A stretch of 64,000 bases of DNA from JAXGXJ01 sp963829545 (GTDB lineage Bacteria > Actinomycetota > Thermoleophilia > RBG-16-64-13), in the NCBI GenBank assembly GCA_963829545.1, contig CAWHIX010000008.1:434001-498000 (forward strand), given 5' to 3'. The position numbers and the translations under genes are program-made. The notes under the pieces are model-generated. The model worked only from the letters and a program-made list of their open reading frames with translations, was not told the DNA's origin and searched no databases. Below, one piece after another: positions 55,753-64,000 of the stretch (within the stretch, counting starts at the first letter, position 1; each line of letters begins with the position of its first letter).

Positions 55753-57345
55753 GTGAGCGCAAGGAACGACATCGCCCGTCCCCGCCTGCCGAGGAGACGG
55801 TGGCTGCGCTGGTGGACCTGGGTCTTGGTCGGGCTGGCGATCCTCGCGGTGGGCGGCGGCAGTTTCGTCTGGGTGGAGCGCGCACGGTCGGTAGCCCTGG
55901 GAGAGACGGCGCCGGCGGCCGACGTCGTCCTTTCCGATGCCGTCGTGACCATCTCTTCATACCTGCTCGGTTACGTCCCCGGCCGGGGCGACGTCCAGTT
56001 AGTGGTCGACGGAGAGGCCCTGGCTCCGGAGCGACTCGTCCTGCGCCCAGACACGGTGGAGGCCACCGTCACTCTGGCCGACGGCCGTCACGAGGTCGTC
56101 CTGGAATACACCTCCAGCAACGTCTTCTCCCGCCTGCTCACGAGGAGCTGGGGTTTCAGCGTCGACACCACTCCTCCGGCGATCAGGGTCGTTGCTCCTT
56201 CCTTCGACCTGTCCTCCAAGGGTCTTCTCGAGGAGCGGATCACTCCCGTCGCGGCCGAGGTCGACGAACCATCGACCCTGGAGTTGCGCGTGGACGGCGA
56301 TCAGGCCGCCCTCGGCCCTGCGCAGCTCTCGGCAGGGCCTTTCGCGGCCGATCTGGCCCTCGGGGAGGGCGATCACGCCTTCGTCCTCATCGCCACCGAC
56401 GCCGTGGGCAACAGCTCGAGTGTGGAATGGGAGGCGTATGCCGACTACGAGACGCCGGTCATCGACAGCGCGGACTGGCCCGAGGGCGAGAAGCCCTGGA
56501 AGGAGACTTCCGCAGCGGCGACCTTCACCGTGAGCGACACCATGCCCGAAGGCATGATCGTGCGCGCCACGCTGGACGATCGACCCATCACGCTGACCGA
56601 GAGCCCGAACGGATCATCCGGCCTTCTGTCCTTCGGCGTCGAGACGGGCGAGCTGGCCGAAGGCCTCCACATGCTGGCCATGACGGCTCGAGACAAGGCC
56701 GGCCACGAAGACCTCTGGACGAGTCCCTTCCTGGTCGATTCCACCAGCAGTTTCGGTTCGAGGCCCATGACGCTGGGCGCCATCGGCAGCGACGTCGATC
56801 AGCTGCAGGACATACTGCGCAGAAAAGGCTTCTACGAAGGCAAGCCCAATGGAACCTACGACGACACGACGGCCGAGGCCGTCGCTGCATACAACGCCAA
56901 GCACGGCCTGGACGGCGGGCAGGCACTGGGCAAGGATGCGGCGGCCCTCATGCTCGGGTCCATCCGCATCGACATCTCCGAACGGAAGCTTTACCACTAC
57001 AGCGACGGCGAGCTGCGCAAGACTTATTCGGTGGCGGTGGGCATGCCGGAATACCCCACACCCCGAGGGTCCTTTCGCATCATCTCCAAAGTAGTGAATC
57101 CCACCTGGACTCCGCCCGACTCCGACTGGGCGGAGGGCATGGAGCCCGTAGGTCCCGGGCCGGGCAACCCGCTGGGTACCCGCTGGATGGGGATCAGCTC
57201 GCCCAGCGTGGGTATCCATGGCACCTACACCAGCAGTTCCGTGGGCACCGCGGCGTCCCATGGCTGCATCCGCATGTACGTGGAGGAGGCCGAGGAGCTG
57301 TTCGGGCGCGTGTACATCGGCACCCCGGTCGAGATCGTCCCCTAG
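55753..57345 (+). CDS. Membrane-anchored L,D-transpeptidase (YkuD) with peptidoglycan-binding domain
   Basis: 530 residues. A membrane helix (about 22-45, WWTWVLVGLAILAVGGGSFVW) is followed by Ig-like beta domains (VDTTPPAIRVVAP, LIATDAVGNSSSVEW), a peptidoglycan-binding helix bundle (AIGSDVDQLQDILRRKGFYEG) and the YkuD catalytic domain, whose active site is TAASHGCIRMYVEEAEEL (Cys about 504). It would form 3-3 cross-links in peptidoglycan outside the membrane. GTG start after GGAGTGGAAGA. ispE begins 5 bp after its stop. Confidence 0.92.
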   Translation: MSARNDIARPRLPRRRWLRWWTWVLVGLAILAVGGGSFVWVERARSVALGETAPAADVVLSDAVVTISSYLLGYVPGRGDVQLVVDGEALAPERLVLRPDTVEATVTLADGRHEVVLEYTSSNVFSRLLTRSWGFSVDTTPPAIRVVAPSFDLSSKGLLEERITPVAAEVDEPSTLELRVDGDQAALGPAQLSAGPFAADLALGEGDHAFVLIATDAVGNSSSVEWEAYADYETPVIDSADWPEGEKPWKETSAAATFTVSDTMPEGMIVRATLDDRPITLTESPNGSSGLLSFGVETGELAEGLHMLAMTARDKAGHEDLWTSPFLVDSTSSFGSRPMTLGAIGSDVDQLQDILRRKGFYEGKPNGTYDDTTAEAVAAYNAKHGLDGGQALGKDAAALMLGSIRIDISERKLYHYSDGELRKTYSVAVGMPEYPTPRGSFRIISKVVNPTWTPPDSDWAEGMEPVGPGPGNPLGTRWMGISSPSVGIHGTYTSSSVGTAASHGCIRMYVEEAEELFGRVYIGTPVEIVP

Positions 57346-57350
57346 GCTGC

Positions 57351-58316
57351 ATGCCCATGGATCTGTCCACCCAGGCATCTGCGAAAGTGAACCTCTCCCT
57401 GTTGGTCGGTCCGCGCCGTGGGGACGGATATCACGAGCTGTTCAGCGTGTTTGCGCCGCTCGAGCTTCACGACCGGCTCTCCTTCAACCTGAGTCTGGGC
57501 GCGGCTGCGCAGCGCCCCGGGGAACTCACCCTCGACTGTCCGACCCTCGATACGGGCGCGGACCCCGATCCGGAGCGGAACCTTGCCGTCCGGGCCCTGC
57601 GCGCCCTCGAGGGCGCCGCTGGTCGCGCGATCAGCGGCTCGGTGAGGATCGAGAAGAACATCCCCGTGGGAGCCGGCCTGGGCGGAGGCAGCTCGGATGC
57701 TGCGGCCGCCTTGCTGGCCGGGGCGCGTCTGCTGGCGGAGGAGGGAGGGGTCGTGCCGGCGCCCGAGGTCCTGCACTCGCTGGCCGTCTCTCTGGGGGCC
57801 GACGTGCCCTTCTTCCTGGGCCAGGGCGGTGCCGTCGGGCGGGGGATAGGCGATCAGCTGCGGCCCATCTCTCTGCCGCCGATTCCCCTGATCGTCGTGC
57901 TGCCCTCAGAACCGCTCTCAACGCCTGCCGTGTACGCGGCTTTCGACCGCCTTGCCGCTTCGGAGGACATCTCGGGGTTCGCGGTTCGGGCGTCGGCCGC
58001 TGAGGAGGCGTGGAGAGAAGTGGCCCGGGACTGGGAGGGTGGAGATAGAGACGGAACGGCCGCGACCGAGGCGGTTGTGCGAGTGGCCGCTCTGCTCCGA
58101 AATGATCTGGAGGCTGCCAGCTTCACGCTGCTTCCCCACCTGCCGGAAGCCAAGCAGGCCATCCTCGACGCCGGAGCGCTCGGGGCGCTCATGAGCGGTT
58201 CGGGACCCACCCTGTTCGGAGTCTGCCGGTCGGCCGATGAGGCCGAATCCGTCTGTGGGCTCCTAGTGGCGCGCGGCTACGCCGCGCGCCCCGCCCTCGC
58301 GGGGTCCACCGCGTGA
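57351..58316 (+). CDS. ispE: 4-diphosphocytidyl-2-C-methyl-D-erythritol kinase, IspE
   Basis: 321 residues, GHMP kinase of the MEP isoprenoid pathway. ASAKVNLSLLVGPRRGDGYHEL is the N-terminal signature, NIPVGAGLGGGSSDAAAALL the ATP loop, LGADVPFFLGQGGAVGRGIG the substrate segment, and MSGSGPTLFGVC the third GHMP motif. The ATG at 57351 is followed by a second in-frame ATG at 57357. Its stop overlaps the next start (GTGA). Confidence 0.95.
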   Translation: MPMDLSTQASAKVNLSLLVGPRRGDGYHELFSVFAPLELHDRLSFNLSLGAAAQRPGELTLDCPTLDTGADPDPERNLAVRALRALEGAAGRAISGSVRIEKNIPVGAGLGGGSSDAAAALLAGARLLAEEGGVVPAPEVLHSLAVSLGADVPFFLGQGGAVGRGIGDQLRPISLPPIPLIVVLPSEPLSTPAVYAAFDRLAASEDISGFAVRASAAEEAWREVARDWEGGDRDGTAATEAVVRVAALLRNDLEAASFTLLPHLPEAKQAILDAGALGALMSGSGPTLFGVCRSADEAESVCGLLVARGYAARPALAGSTA

Positions 58317-59827
58317 GCGCCGAGTCGCACGACAGGGCCGATCAGCCCGGACGGCCCGACCACCTACAAGGGCGGCCTCTGGTACTCGTGACCGGGGCCA
58401 CCGGGTACGTCGGGGGACGACTCGTCCCCAGGTTGCTCGACGCCGGGTATCCCGTACGGGTCATGGTCCGCGACGCCGCCCGCCTCCAGGGCCGCGAATG
58501 GAGCCCGCAGGTGGAGATAGTGGAGGGGGACGTCACCCGCCCCGAGACTCTCCCGCCCGCGCTCCGAGGGGTCGCCATCGCCTACTACCTGGTGCACAGC
58601 ATGGGCGCCGGCGCCGGCTTCGAGGACGCCGATCTCCTGGCAGCCCGTTCCTTCGCCCTGGTTGCTCGGGAGGAGGGGGTGGGCCGTCTGATCTATCTGG
58701 GTGGACTCGGCGACCCGGGGCAGCATCTGTCTCCCCATCTGCGCTCGCGGCAGTTGACGGGTGAAGCCCTGCGGGAAGCGGGAGTGCCGCTGACCGAGTT
58801 CCGCGCAGCGGTCATCGTCGGGTCGGGGAGCGTCTCGTTCGAGATGATCCGCCATCTGACCGAGCGCGTCCCCGTGCTGGTCTCTCCCCGCTGGGTCAGC
58901 ACCAGGATCCAGCCCATCGCCGTCGACGACATCCTCGACTATCTGGTGGCGGCTCCGGACAAGGCCTTCGACGGGGTCGTCGAGGTGGGGGGAGCCGACG
59001 TGCTCACCTACGGCGACATGATGCTCGGCTACGCCCGTGTCCGCGGTCTCCATCGGGTGCTCCTGCCGGTACCCGTCCTGTCTCCGCGCCTCTCCTCCTA
59101 CTGGGTGCATTGGGTGACGCCGGTGCCGGCCTCCATCGCGCGTCCGCTCATCGAGGGCCTGCGTAGCGAGGTGATCGTGCGGGACGACACCGCCCGGAGG
59201 CTGTTCGGGGACATCCATCCTATGGGTTACCGGCAGGCGGTGGAGAAGGCCCTGGAAACCCTGCGTACGGGAGAGGTGGAGACCTCCTGGTGCGACGCGG
59301 TCACCACCAGCAGCGGTGTCGAGGCTCCCGTGTGTCTCATCAACGACCAGGGGATGATCGTGGAACGCAGGGAGCGGCAGGCCCGCGCTCCCGCGGCCGC
59401 TGTCTACCGGGTGTTCGCGGGGTTGGGTGGCGAGCGGGGCTGGCCCAGTCTGGCCTTCACGTGGCGTATCCGCGGCGCCGCAGACCGGCTGGTCGGGGGA
59501 GTAGGCGTCAGGCGGGGACGGCGCGACCCGGACGAGTTGCGGGTGGGGGACGCCGTCGACTTCTGGCGCGTGGAGGCCGTGGAGCCGGACAGGCTGCTGC
59601 GGCTGCGGGCGGAGATGAAAGTCCCCGGACTGGCCTGGCTGCAGTTCGAAGCGACTCCCTTGTCCGATGGGAGCACGCGCCTCGTGCAGACGGCCTATTT
59701 CGCCCCCCGGGGCCTGGCCGGCCTCGTCTACTGGTACGCCCTCTACCCACTGCACGCCGTCATCTTCAGCCGCCTGGCCGACACGATCGCCCGCCGCGCG
59801 GAGGCGGCCGGCGCAGCGCGGACCTGA
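58313..59827 (+). CDS. SDR-family NAD(P)-binding protein with C-terminal DUF2867
   Basis: 504 residues. An atypical/extended SDR fold starts with LVTGATGYVGGRLVPRLLDAG; YYLVHSMGAGAGFEDADL and RLIYLGGLGDPG are typical of the NmrA/YbjT-like group. The last ~150 residues match DUF2867, a polyketide-cyclase-like SRPBCC fold (RVFAGLGGERGWPSLAFTWRIRG span, LRLRAEMKVPGLAWLQFEA). The domain pair is widespread but has no assigned substrate. GTG start overlapping ispE; a strong hairpin terminator follows its stop. Confidence 0.85.
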   Translation: MSAESHDRADQPGRPDHLQGRPLVLVTGATGYVGGRLVPRLLDAGYPVRVMVRDAARLQGREWSPQVEIVEGDVTRPETLPPALRGVAIAYYLVHSMGAGAGFEDADLLAARSFALVAREEGVGRLIYLGGLGDPGQHLSPHLRSRQLTGEALREAGVPLTEFRAAVIVGSGSVSFEMIRHLTERVPVLVSPRWVSTRIQPIAVDDILDYLVAAPDKAFDGVVEVGGADVLTYGDMMLGYARVRGLHRVLLPVPVLSPRLSSYWVHWVTPVPASIARPLIEGLRSEVIVRDDTARRLFGDIHPMGYRQAVEKALETLRTGEVETSWCDAVTTSSGVEAPVCLINDQGMIVERRERQARAPAAAVYRVFAGLGGERGWPSLAFTWRIRGAADRLVGGVGVRRGRRDPDELRVGDAVDFWRVEAVEPDRLLRLRAEMKVPGLAWLQFEATPLSDGSTRLVQTAYFAPRGLAGLVYWYALYPLHAVIFSRLADTIARRAEAAGAART

Positions 59828-59873
59828 GGGTAAAGGCGGGCGCGGCGACCGAGGTGCCCGCCCCAAACCCACA

Positions 59874-59954
59874 GCCGGGAGAAGCCGTGCCGTCTAGGAG
59901 GAAGCTTGCCGAAGGCGTGCTTCGGAGGAGATGGCACGGCTTCTCCGGCCTTTC
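59874..59954 (+). terminator. Large bulged hairpin terminator
   Basis: GCCGG-G-AGAAGCCGTGCC (59874-59891) pairs with GGCACGGCTTCTCCGGC (59933-59949), 17 pairs with one bulged G, and an inner GAAGC/GCTTC hairpin sits in the loop. CCTTTCTT follows. It ends the ispE-SDR transcript. A smaller GGCGGGC/GCCCGCC stem lies just upstream at about 59835-59861. Confidence 0.7.
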
Positions 59955-59984
59955 TTGACGCTCCTTCGACCACTGACCTATACT
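59955..59984 (+). promoter_or_regulatory. Promoter of tRNA-Gln and glmU
   Basis: TTGACG (59955-59960), an 18-bp spacer and TATACT (59979-59984) form a strong sigma-70-type promoter directly after the terminator, about 35 bp before the tRNA. Confidence 0.75.
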
Positions 59985-60024
59985 TCCTGGGCTTCCGGGC
60001 ATGTCGCCCGCGAGTTGGAAGCGG

Positions 60025-60096
60025 TGGGGCGTGGCCAAGCGGTAAGGCAACGGGTTTTGGTCCCGTGATGCGTAGGTTCGAATCCTGCCGCCCCAG
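60025..60096 (+). tRNA. tRNA-Gln (anticodon UUG)
   Basis: A complete cloverleaf: acceptor TGGGGCG/CGCCCCA, D arm GCCAAGCGGTAAGGC, anticodon stem ACGGG/CCCGT with loop TTTTGGT (anticodon TTG at 60057-60059), T arm GTAGG-TTCGAAT-CCTGC and discriminator G. CCA is not encoded. glmU starts 44 bp downstream. Confidence 0.97.
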
Positions 60097-60139
60097 CTTC
60101 CCTTCTCTATTCTGCGCCAGTATCGGAGTACAGGAACAG

Positions 60140-61162
60140 GTGAGTTCTCCCATCAGCAGCGTCGTCGTGCTGGCCGCAGGCCAGGGTAAGCGCATGAAGT
60201 CGGAGCTTCCCAAGGTGCTGCATCGTGTATGCGGCCGACCCATGCTCCTGCATGTGCTGGCGGCCGTTCAGGCCGTCTCCGCCCAGCGCACCATCGTCGT
60301 GTTGGGACACGGCTACGAACAGGTGGTGCCCCATCTGCCTCCCGGATGCGAGGTCGCGCTGCAGAGCGAGCAGCGGGGCACAGGACACGCTCTCCTGGCG
60401 GCTGAGGCGCAGATCCCCAGCGGAGATATGCTCGTGGTGCCCGGCGACACCCCACTGGTGACAGGCGATGCCCTGGCGGCTCTGCTGCAGGAGCACCGGG
60501 CGACCAACGCCGCCGCCACCGTGCTCACCATGACGCTCGACGACCCCAGCGGCTACGGACGTGTCATCCGCTTCCCCGATGGGTCAGTGGCGCGCATCGT
60601 CGAGCACAGAGACGCAAACGAAACGGAACTGGCCGTCCGCGAGGTCAACACCGGCATGTACATCCTGCCCGCCCCTCTGGCGCTCGAGATACTCCGCACG
60701 GTCGGGACCGGCAACGACCAGGGGGAGATCTACCTCACCGACGTTGTGGCCGGATTGCGACGCCGTGGAGAGCGCGTGGCGGCGTCGCTGGTCTCCGATC
60801 CCCGCCTGGTGCTGGGCGTCAATACGCCCGTCGAGTTGGCCGAGGCCGAAGCCCTGCTTGGTGAGCGTCTCAAGACGGAACGCATGCTGGCCGGGACCAT
60901 CATCATCGACCCGGGCTCCACCATTGTAGACGCCGGGGTGAAGCTTGCGCCTGGGGTCATCGTGCGGCCCTTCACCACGCTGTCCGGCGGCACTTCGGTC
61001 GGCGAGGGTAGCGAGATAGGGCCCTCCTCCACGATAATCGACACGCAGGTGGGCCCCGGTTGCGTGCTACCTCACTGCTATGTCCGCTCCGCGGTGCTCG
61101 AACCCGGCACGCGCCTGCGGCCCTTCACGTTCTTGGACGGCTCCTCGGAGGCGTCGTCGTGA
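60140..61162 (+). CDS. glmU: GlmU-type UDP-GlcNAc pyrophosphorylase, short form
   Basis: 340 residues against about 450-480 for full GlmU. The N-terminal uridylyltransferase is complete: VVVLAAGQGKRMKSELPKVLH, QRGTGHALLAA, VVPGDTPLVTGD, EVNTGMYILP and GEIYLTDVVAGL. Only the first turns of the left-handed beta-helix follow (TIIIDPGSTIVDAGVKLAPG), ending before the acetyltransferase active site. The 67 bp after the stop contain no continuing helix in any frame, so simple frameshift is unlikely. Glucosamine-1-P acetylation would need another protein. GTG start at 60140 with GGAG upstream. prs follows. Confidence 0.9.
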   Translation: MSSPISSVVVLAAGQGKRMKSELPKVLHRVCGRPMLLHVLAAVQAVSAQRTIVVLGHGYEQVVPHLPPGCEVALQSEQRGTGHALLAAEAQIPSGDMLVVPGDTPLVTGDALAALLQEHRATNAAATVLTMTLDDPSGYGRVIRFPDGSVARIVEHRDANETELAVREVNTGMYILPAPLALEILRTVGTGNDQGEIYLTDVVAGLRRRGERVAASLVSDPRLVLGVNTPVELAEAEALLGERLKTERMLAGTIIIDPGSTIVDAGVKLAPGVIVRPFTTLSGGTSVGEGSEIGPSSTIIDTQVGPGCVLPHCYVRSAVLEPGTRLRPFTFLDGSSEASS

Positions 61163-61229
61163 CGTATCCAAGCCCTCGTCATCGGTGGTACCTTGGGATG
61201 GTGCAGAGTATTGACGCGGAGGACCTTGA

Positions 61230-62222
61230 ATGGGAGAGGGAGGGCCGGGCCCGATGCGAATAACGCCCCATCGATCGCTGATGGTGTTCTCGGGTCGTGC
61301 GAACCCGGAGCTGAGCGCCAAGATCGCCGAGAAGCTGGGCGTGGAGCTGGGCAAGGTCGACATCAAGACCTTCGCCGACGGCGAGATCTACGTCAAGTAC
61401 CGCGAGAGCATCCGCGGCGCCGATGTCTTCATCGTGCAGCCCACCTGCCGCCCGGTGAACGAGAACCTCATGGAGCTTCTCATCATGATCCAGGCGGCCA
61501 AGCTCGCCTCCGCCCACCGCGTCACGGCCGTGATGCCCTGGATGGGCTACTCCCGGCAGGACAAGAAGAGCTGCCCTCGCGAGCCCATAACCGCCCGTCT
61601 GGTGGCCGATATGATGCAGGCCGCGGGAGCCGACCGAGTGCTGACCATGGATCTACACGCCGGCCAGTTGCAGGGTTTCTTCGACGTGCCCGTGGATCAC
61701 ATGACCGCTCTCTCCATGATCGGTGGCTATTTCAAGGACAAAGCGCTGGGAGACTGCGTGGTGGTCTCGCCCGACGCCGGCGGCCTGAAGACGGCCAAGA
61801 GGCTGGCCGACCACCTGGAGTGCCCCTTGGCTGTGCTCACCAAGTTGCGGCCTGAACACAACGTCTCCCGGGTGATGTTCGTCATCGGGGAAGTGGACGG
61901 AAAGACGGCCATCATCGTAGACGACATCATCGACACCGCGGGAACGCTGGTGAACGGTGTCGATGCACTCTTGAGCAAGGGCGCCAAGGCGGTCTACGCT
62001 GCCTGCACGCATCCCGTCCTCTCGGATCCGGCGCACGATCGCATCGCGGCTTCCGCCCTCAAGCAACTGGTCGTCACCGACACCATCCCCCTTCAGTCGG
62101 GAGCAGCCGTCGACAAGATTGTGGTACTATCCACGGCCGGTATCTTGGCGGATACCATCAGGAACGTGTTCACCGACGAGTCGGTGAGCGAGCTGTTCCA
62201 GGGAGAGAACCAGCTGTTCTAG
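61230..62222 (+). CDS. prs: Ribose-phosphate pyrophosphokinase
   Basis: 330 residues (322 if ATG 61254 is used). LMVFSGRANPELSAKIAEKLG, TFADGEIYVKYRESIRG, MPWMGYSRQDKKS, MDLHAGQLQGFFDVPVDH, VVSPDAGGLKTAKRLAD and the PRPP loop VDDIIDTAGTLVNG are all present. It makes PRPP for nucleotides, histidine and tryptophan. I kept ATG 61230 because GGAGG lies 7 nt upstream; 61254 also has GGAGGG and gives a more typical length. Confidence 0.96.
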   Translation: MGEGGPGPMRITPHRSLMVFSGRANPELSAKIAEKLGVELGKVDIKTFADGEIYVKYRESIRGADVFIVQPTCRPVNENLMELLIMIQAAKLASAHRVTAVMPWMGYSRQDKKSCPREPITARLVADMMQAAGADRVLTMDLHAGQLQGFFDVPVDHMTALSMIGGYFKDKALGDCVVVSPDAGGLKTAKRLADHLECPLAVLTKLRPEHNVSRVMFVIGEVDGKTAIIVDDIIDTAGTLVNGVDALLSKGAKAVYAACTHPVLSDPAHDRIAASALKQLVVTDTIPLQSGAAVDKIVVLSTAGILADTIRNVFTDESVSELFQGENQLF

Positions 62223-62298
62223 CGGCGGGTGGCCCGGGTCTAGTCCCGGCCGGCGATACTCCCGGTGCCGCGGGACTTCGTACGCGAGGAGATCTGAC

Positions 62299-62961
62299 AT
62301 GGATACGATCAAACTGCCAGTGCAGGAACGCGTGGAAAGCGGGAACGGCCCCAGCCGACGCCTGCGCGCGAGCGGCCGGATTCCCGGTGTGGTCTACGGG
62401 AAGGAAAGCAGCGCAACTCCCATCTCGATCGCCTTCGAGGACTTCAAGGGCGCCTTGGCCCATGGCCACAACGTGGTTCTCGAACTCGGTCTTGATGCCA
62501 AGGCGCGCGCGGCTCGCAAGAGCGGCCAGGGGCGTCCGGGCCCGCTGTATGCCGTCGTGAAAGAGCTGCAGTTTCATCCCATCCGTCGCCAACTGCTCCA
62601 TGTCGACCTGCACGAGGTCGACTTAGCCGTCGAGATTGAAGCGCCCGTGGCGATCGAGTTGGTCGGCATTCCTGCCGGCGCGGAAGACGGCGGCGTCCTC
62701 GACTGGGCACACCGCGAAGTGACTGTTCGCGCGCTCCCCAACAGCATCCCCGCGCTCATAGAGATCGACGTGAGTGGCCTGCAGATCGGCCAGCATGTCA
62801 GCGTCGCTTCCCTTGTTCCCGGCGAAGGCGTCACCATCGTGGACGATCCTGAAATCATGATCGCCGCGTTGCTCCCGCCGCGGGTGCAGGAGGAAGAGGT
62901 CACGGCCGTCGAGGAGACGGAGCAGCCTGAAGTCATCGGCGGGAAGAGCGAAGAGGAGTAG
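62299..62961 (+). CDS. rplY: 50S ribosomal protein L25/general stress protein Ctc
   Basis: 220 residues. The 5S-rRNA-binding L25 domain (GPSRRLRASGRIPGVVYGKE, then FHPIRRQLLHVDLHEVD) is followed by the TL5-type C-terminal beta domain (VAIELVGIPAGAEDGGVLDW) and an acidic tail. GAGGAGATCTGAC precedes the ATG. The 76-bp leader contains short GC-rich inverted repeats but no clear regulatory motif. Confidence 0.95.
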   Translation: MDTIKLPVQERVESGNGPSRRLRASGRIPGVVYGKESSATPISIAFEDFKGALAHGHNVVLELGLDAKARAARKSGQGRPGPLYAVVKELQFHPIRRQLLHVDLHEVDLAVEIEAPVAIELVGIPAGAEDGGVLDWAHREVTVRALPNSIPALIEIDVSGLQIGQHVSVASLVPGEGVTIVDDPEIMIAALLPPRVQEEEVTAVEETEQPEVIGGKSEEE

Positions 62962-62990
62962 CCTTCGCGGGCAGGCACCGGCCGGCCGCT

Positions 62991-63620
62991 ATGTTCCGCT
63001 GGATCCGACGGCCCGGAGGGTCTGACCCGTTGCAGTCTGCACCCGTCTATCTCATCGCTGCCCTGGGCAACCCGGGGAGCCAGTATCAGTACCACCGGCA
63101 CAACGTGGGCTTCATGGTGGGCGAGGAATTGCGCCGCCGCCACGGTCTTCCCAGCCTGCGCTCCCGTTTCAAGGGGCTGGCCGGGGAGGGCACTGTGGCC
63201 GGGCAGAGGGTGGCACTGCTCCTGCCTACGACCTTCATGAACCTGTCGGGCACCTCCGTGGGCGAAGCCGTCCGCTGGTATAAGACGCCGGTGGAGGAGC
63301 TTCTGGTCATCCACGACGAGGTCGAGCTGCCCTTCGGCGACGTGCGTCTCAAGGAGGGCGGTGGTCTGGGCGGGCACAACGGCCTGCGCAGCATCGAGCA
63401 GTCCCTGGGCAGCCGCGAGTTCTGGCGTCTGCGGGTCGGTGTGGGCCGACCCTCGTCCTCTCATCGGCCTTTGGCCGACCACGTGCTGGAACCCTTCAGC
63501 GAACCTCGGGAAGAGGTGCTGCTCCTCATCGGCGCGGCCGCCGATCTCGCCGAGGAGTGGCTGGCCTCCCGCCGCGATGCCGCCTCCTCCGGCGAGGACG
63601 CATCCCGGAACGAGGGCTGA
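62991..63620 (+). CDS. pth: Peptidyl-tRNA hydrolase
   Basis: 209 residues. ALGNPGSQYQYHRHNVGFMV (catalytic His), TFMNLSGTSVGEAV, VIHDEVELPFGDVRLKEGG and GGHNGLRSIEQSLG are the family signatures. It recycles peptidyl-tRNA. About 18 residues precede the family core (FRWIRRPGGSDPLQS), so a later start is possible. Its stop overlaps the mfd ATG (TGATG). Confidence 0.95.
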   Translation: MFRWIRRPGGSDPLQSAPVYLIAALGNPGSQYQYHRHNVGFMVGEELRRRHGLPSLRSRFKGLAGEGTVAGQRVALLLPTTFMNLSGTSVGEAVRWYKTPVEELLVIHDEVELPFGDVRLKEGGGLGGHNGLRSIEQSLGSREFWRLRVGVGRPSSSHRPLADHVLEPFSEPREEVLLLIGAAADLAEEWLASRRDAASSGEDASRNEG

Positions 63621-64000
63621 TGCCCCGGCTCGTCGATCTGCTGCGCGGCCTGCCGGCGTTCGAGGAGGCCGTAGCCGCTGCCACCGGCGGCTCGGCGGAG
63701 GTGGCGGCTCCCAGCTTCGTCCACGCCTATCTCAGCGCGGCCCTGCTCGAACGCAGACCTTGGAGCAGGTGTGCGGTCCTGCTCGTCGCCCCTGACCAGG
63801 ACACGGCTGAGGAGTTGGAACACGAGTTGACCCTCTACTGTCCGGAGAGAGCGGTCGTGTATCTGCCTCCTCGCGGCGTGTGGCACGGGTCGGAGGGCGA
63901 GGTCAAACCGCGGGTAGCCGGGCGCCGGGCTCGGGCGCTGTGGGAACTGGAGCCTCCTGACGGTGCGGGGGACGGCATGGCAGAGAAGGCGGCGGGCGGG
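63620..64000 (+). CDS. mfd: Transcription-repair coupling factor Mfd, N-terminus (partial)
   Basis: The first 127 residues, cut by the window edge. LVDLLRGLPAFEEAVAAATG, AVLLVAPDQDTAEELEHELT and VVYLPPRGVWHGSEGEVKP match the UvrB-like N-terminal module of Mfd (degenerate Walker region and the short strand before domain D2). Position directly after pth is typical. The helicase and RNA-polymerase-binding domains are outside the window. Confidence 0.85.
   Translation, partial: MPRLVDLLRGLPAFEEAVAAATGGSAEVAAPSFVHAYLSAALLERRPWSRCAVLLVAPDQDTAEELEHELTLYCPERAVVYLPPRGVWHGSEGEVKPRVAGRRARALWELEPPDGAGDGMAEKAAGG

Noticed and set aside
61163..61229. A frameshift hiding the missing GlmU C-terminal domain.
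   Set aside because: No frame shows hexapeptide-repeat sequence, and the space before prs is far too short for it.
62223..62298. A regulatory leader hairpin of rplY.
   Set aside because: Short GC-rich inverted repeats are present but expected by chance at this base composition, and no T tract follows.

Overview
The window is a GC-rich, gene-dense chromosomal segment of a bacterium. Gene orders such as rsmI-metG-tatD-rsmA-ispE and glmU-prs-rplY-pth-mfd, a Gram-positive-type LexA box (GAAC-N4-GTTC), an FtsZ tail ending DDDLEVPPFLR, frequent GTG/TTG starts and apparent leaderless transcripts all point to Actinomycetota, probably a deep-branching lineage (inference, medium confidence). FeoAB, a flavodiiron protein, NADP-type glutamate dehydrogenase and selenocysteine use suggest an anaerobic or microaerophilic life. 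I see no phage, IS element, CRISPR array or rRNA; one tRNA (Gln) is present.

Layout. 0-2.5 kb: end of a DtxR-like regulator and feoAB (iron). 2.5-6.7 kb: branched-chain aminotransferase, citramalate synthase, an FAH-family hydrolase and a convergent SDR. 7-14.9 kb: dnaE coupled to hisD-hisB-hisH-hisA-hisF. 14.9-20.5 kb: M23 peptidase, then gdhA and an unusual receiver-domain/PPDK-type ATP-grasp protein on the minus strand. 20.7-26.6 kb: GntR regulator, a small membrane protein and a redox operon led by a selenocysteine-containing rhodanese. 26.6-29.7 kb: Fur-family regulator with cbiM, a PDGLE protein, cbiQ and cbiO (Co/Ni uptake). 29.8-42.3 kb: selD (itself a selenoprotein), STAS protein, B12-radical SAM protein, parA-ftsZ, GNAT, D-amino-acid transaminase, endonuclease IV, queuosine-tRNA mannosyltransferase-like protein, pgi, LexA-controlled dinB and a zinc-ribbon/discoidin-like membrane protein. 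42.4-52.2 kb: an LsrF-like aldolase, epimerase and aldolase/SDR fusion, threonine aldolase, NUDIX, HD, DUF2007, an asparaginase-GNAT fusion, ROK kinase and rsmI. 52.2-64 kb: metG, tatD, rsmA, L,D-transpeptidase, ispE, SDR/DUF2867, tRNA-Gln, short glmU, prs, rplY, pth and the start of mfd.

The most important observation is that two genes are cut by in-frame UGA codons that are very probably selenocysteine. SelD has UGA exactly at its catalytic cysteine position. A multidomain rhodanese has UGA inside its active-site loop, followed by the rest of the rhodanese fold in frame, with the real stop overlapping the next start by ATGA. Both UGAs are followed by a strong hairpin whose apical loop begins 21-22 nt downstream, as expected for bacterial SECIS elements. 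The rhodanese heads an operon with a methyltransferase, flavodiiron protein, flavin reductase and a CxxC protein, which may be an undescribed selenium-dependent redox/sulfur module.

Caution: about a dozen genes (ilvE, cimA, FAH, dnaE, hisD, gdhA, the flavodiiron gene, flavin reductase, PDGLE, aldolase/SDR, metG, tatD) carry single-base frameshifts, many next to G/C runs, with conserved protein on both sides. These look like sequencing errors clustered in weak patches rather than pseudogenes; coordinates for these genes span the whole restored reading frame.
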